Assembly: GCA_017625185.1 (NCBI GenBank)
Contig: JAGALN010000224.1
Span: 1 to 8,061 of the forward strand
Origin: Clostridia bacterium
GTDB lineage: Bacteria > Bacillota > Clostridia > Monoglobales > Monoglobaceae
DNA: 8,061 nt
Direction: 5' to 3'
Shown: positions 6,353 through 8,061 of the stretch, one piece after another
How the letters are laid out: every line of letters begins with the position of its first letter
Position numbering within the stretch: position 1 is the stretch's first letter
Program-made: the position numbers and the translations under genes
The notes under the pieces: generated by a model
Databases searched by the model: none
What the model was told of the DNA's origin: nothing
What the model saw: the letters and a program-made list of their open reading frames with translations, nothing else

Positions 6353-6601
6353 ATGTCTGCAAAGCAAACAACCAAACCAAAACGCACCCCGGAGGACTAC
6401 TATAAGGAGCCGGTTCCGGTGATGCTCATCAAGGATAATAACCGCTACAAAGAGGATGTGACCGTGACGGTCAATGGCATCAACTACCAGATTCAGCGAG
6501 GCGTGTCCGTCATGGTGCCCCGTTGTGTTGCTCTGGTTTTAGAGCGGAGCCACCAGCAGGAGCTGGAGGCACAGGAATATCTGGAGAGCTTGAAAAGGTA
6601 G
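6353..6601 (+). CDS. Small conserved phage structural-module protein
   Basis: The 82-residue protein has a basic, flexible start (residues 1-15), a central beta-like part (VPVMLIKDNNRYKEDVTV 21-38, then VNGINYQIQRGVSVMVP 40-56) and a C-terminal helix (58-81). The pattern 'KDN.RYK.DV.V.VNG....IQRG..V.VP' is one I associate with small proteins encoded just after N4-gp56 capsid genes. Its function is unknown; a capsid-decorating or head-completion role is a guess from position. AAAGGAGGG (6338-6346) gives a clear start. Its stop codon lies just before the next gene, with which it probably shares translational coupling. Confidence 0.8.
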   Translation: MSAKQTTKPKRTPEDYYKEPVPVMLIKDNNRYKEDVTVTVNGINYQIQRGVSVMVPRCVALVLERSHQQELEAQEYLESLKR

Positions 6602-6610
6602 GTGCTGTCA

Positions 6611-7390
6611 ATGGAACTACTGCAAGTGATTCAGACGGCAGATGCACTCTGCCCAAATCCTTATACCCGAGAGGAGAAGCTCCGTTGGTGTGATGAGGTG
6701 TCCGCCGGAATCCGGCGGGAAATCAAGAAAATTTACAACACGGTGGAAACAATGGTGACCCAACCGGGAGAATTGGTTCTTCCTGACGATATCTGCTTTG
6801 AGGATATCGAAACTGCATACATCAACGGAAAGGTCATGGATAAGCTGGACTTTCGCAGCTTTGCGGCAGGGAATGTCCCGGCGGGGGTTTCCTTTCCCGC
6901 AAAAATTACCTTGGTCTATCTGACCCGTGCCATGCCGGTGCGGCAGGTGAACCTGAAAGGTTGCTATGACCTGAGTGAGAACTTTATCAAGCTGGATTCG
7001 GTGGAGCTCTATCCCGGTGATTGTATCGAATGGGTGCTTCTTGAGAATTTATCTCAAGAGCCGGATTGGAGGGAAGCAACCCGTACTTATATCATCGATC
7101 AGGTCTATGACGGATTGGTGGTGGAGGAGAATACCTTTGTTCCCCAGACAGGGGCGCCCCTTGCCATCCGCCGGGTGATTGATGACCTGACCGAGATTGA
7201 CGAGCTTCCCTACGAGAGCATGTATATCGAATACTTACTTGCCAAAATGGCACTTTATCAGCGGGATTTTACCGGATACAGTGCCCATACTGCTCAGTAT
7301 AATCTGCTTTTTGAGGGGCTCAAGCGGGACTACAAGACCCGGGCACCTATGAATACTGTGTCAGGATTTCGCAAATACTGGCAGGAATGA
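6611..7390 (+). CDS. Phage head-tail adaptor-like protein
   Basis: The 259-residue protein has an N-terminal helical part (residues 1-45: LLQVIQTADALCPNPYTREEKLRWCDEVSA, split over two helices), a beta-rich central region (about 50-190) and a C-terminal helical pair (200-245) with LPYESMYIEYLLAKMALYQ followed by YNLLFEGLKRDYKTR. The 'N-x-(5)-E-K-x-RWx-(2)-E' start and the 'Y-x-LYxxYLxAxxxxx-x-D-x-x-x-Y-x-x-x-x-x-x-FN' style end are typical of short head-tail connector/adaptor proteins encoded after the capsid gene; the large central insert is longer than in most. I prefer the ATG at 6611, placed 6 bases after AGGTG (6600-6604). A GTG at 6602 is the alternative. The upstream stop codon (6599-6601) is 9 bases away, so the two genes are tightly coupled. 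Confidence 0.7.
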   Translation: MELLQVIQTADALCPNPYTREEKLRWCDEVSAGIRREIKKIYNTVETMVTQPGELVLPDDICFEDIETAYINGKVMDKLDFRSFAAGNVPAGVSFPAKITLVYLTRAMPVRQVNLKGCYDLSENFIKLDSVELYPGDCIEWVLLENLSQEPDWREATRTYIIDQVYDGLVVEENTFVPQTGAPLAIRRVIDDLTEIDELPYESMYIEYLLAKMALYQRDFTGYSAHTAQYNLLFEGLKRDYKTRAPMNTVSGFRKYWQE

Positions 7391-7409
7391 GAGAGGGGAG
7401 GCAGAAACC

Positions 7410-8061
7410 ATGATGTTACCGTCTTTTGGCGCAATGAAAAACAGAGCAGTCCAGATGTTGGAATTCCGGGGACTGGACCTACGGGATAAGGCGGGGAATG
7501 GGAGCCTGCAGGTTTCCCATAATCTGTCCGCCGATGCCTATCCTGCCGTTGTTCCCCGAAAACCAAGACAGAAGGTTGCGGAGAAAAGCGGGATTTCAGC
7601 CATTTGCCCCCCGGAGAATACCGGCGAGGCGTTGACGGCGTTCACCGGAGTCCGAAATGGCATGTTTTATTATCAGGGGGAAGGAATCAGCGGTCCATAC
7701 ATTGTTGGCGGGGAGAAATCCATTGTGGATTTTAACGGGAAAATTTGTATTTTCCCGGATAAGCTCTACTATGATTATCTGCCCGACCCGGACACCGGAG
7801 AGGTCAGCAAGTATGTGCTTCCAATGGAAAAAACCATAAATCTATCCGGGGTTCAGTTTTATTCTTCCTATAATACCATGACCGGTGATTATACGGCATA
7901 TCTCCAGAAAACCGGCGGAAATTTTTCCACCTTCCAAGTGGGGGATAGTATCTGTATCAGCGGATGTACCAAAGAGAAGAACAATACCGTTACCATAGAC
8001 GGCAGAAAGAGCTATGCCGCCTCTGATGCCATTGTCAGCGCGGTGGTGGAATCGGTAACAA
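7410..8061 (+). CDS. Phage virion protein, C-terminal part beyond the window
   Basis: The frame stays open from the ATG at 7410 to the window edge (217 codons, no stop). GGGGAGG (7395-7401) gives a good ribosome binding site 8 bases upstream; the ATG at 7413 is an alternative. The N-terminal part contains FRGLDLRDKAG (19-29) and then NLSADAYPAVVPRKPRQ (38-54). This resembles the 'few residues of G-G-ID...N-D-YP...R' opening of tail-nozzle and related tail-joining proteins that use a propeller-like fold, and later blocks such as NGKICIFPDKLYY fit repeated beta blades. That reading is tentative. It follows the adaptor gene by 19 bases, so a tail or head-tail interface role fits its position. 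Confidence 0.75.
   Translation, partial: MMLPSFGAMKNRAVQMLEFRGLDLRDKAGNGSLQVSHNLSADAYPAVVPRKPRQKVAEKSGISAICPPENTGEALTAFTGVRNGMFYYQGEGISGPYIVGGEKSIVDFNGKICIFPDKLYYDYLPDPDTGEVSKYVLPMEKTINLSGVQFYSSYNTMTGDYTAYLQKTGGNFSTFQVGDSICISGCTKEKNNTVTIDGRKSYAASDAIVSAVVESVT

Overview
The window looks like a chromosomal segment of a gut-type, moderate-GC Gram-positive bacterium of the class Clostridia, probably near Oscillospiraceae/Ruminococcaceae. This is an inference. It rests on the Gram-positive style of the NAD-dependent ligase, strong AAGGAGG-type ribosome binding sites, TTGACA/TATAAT promoters with extended -10 elements, U-tract terminators, and short intergenic repeats of the TGTAGGG-type. No database was consulted.

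Layout. Positions 1-50 may be the tail of an upstream gene. 97-226 holds two repeat-like elements and a possible promoter. ligA (259-2256, + strand) encodes the NAD+-dependent DNA ligase and ends in a strong terminator. A consensus promoter then drives a complete tRNA-Thr(GGT) with encoded CCA (2372-2447), followed by its own terminator. The gene-poor stretch 2487-3118 is the most interesting chromosomal part. It contains an array of short hairpins (2490-2590), an unassigned structured segment (2635-2722), and a compact locus built like a type I toxin-antitoxin system (2798-3107). That locus has a 22-residue hydrophobic peptide gene with its own promoter and structured leader. Facing it is an antisense RNA of about 88 nt, driven by a perfect TTGACA-17-TATAAT promoter. 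The two share a bidirectional terminator.

Next, on the - strand, comes a membrane-anchored YdcF/SanA-like (DUF218) protein (3288-3887), and on the + strand a two-helix DUF378 membrane protein (4034-4240). The spacer 4287-4558 holds an inverted-repeat element and candidate promoters.

From 4559 to the right edge the window is a co-oriented phage virion module. In order it has a charged helical protein in the scaffold position, an N4-gp56 family major capsid protein, an 82-residue accessory protein, a head-tail adaptor-like protein, and a virion protein cut off by the window end. Products of these genes would assemble a capsid and its tail-joining region. No integrase, repressor, terminase or portal gene lies between the host genes and this module, so the left end of a prophage, a rearranged one, or a domesticated structural cassette are all possible.
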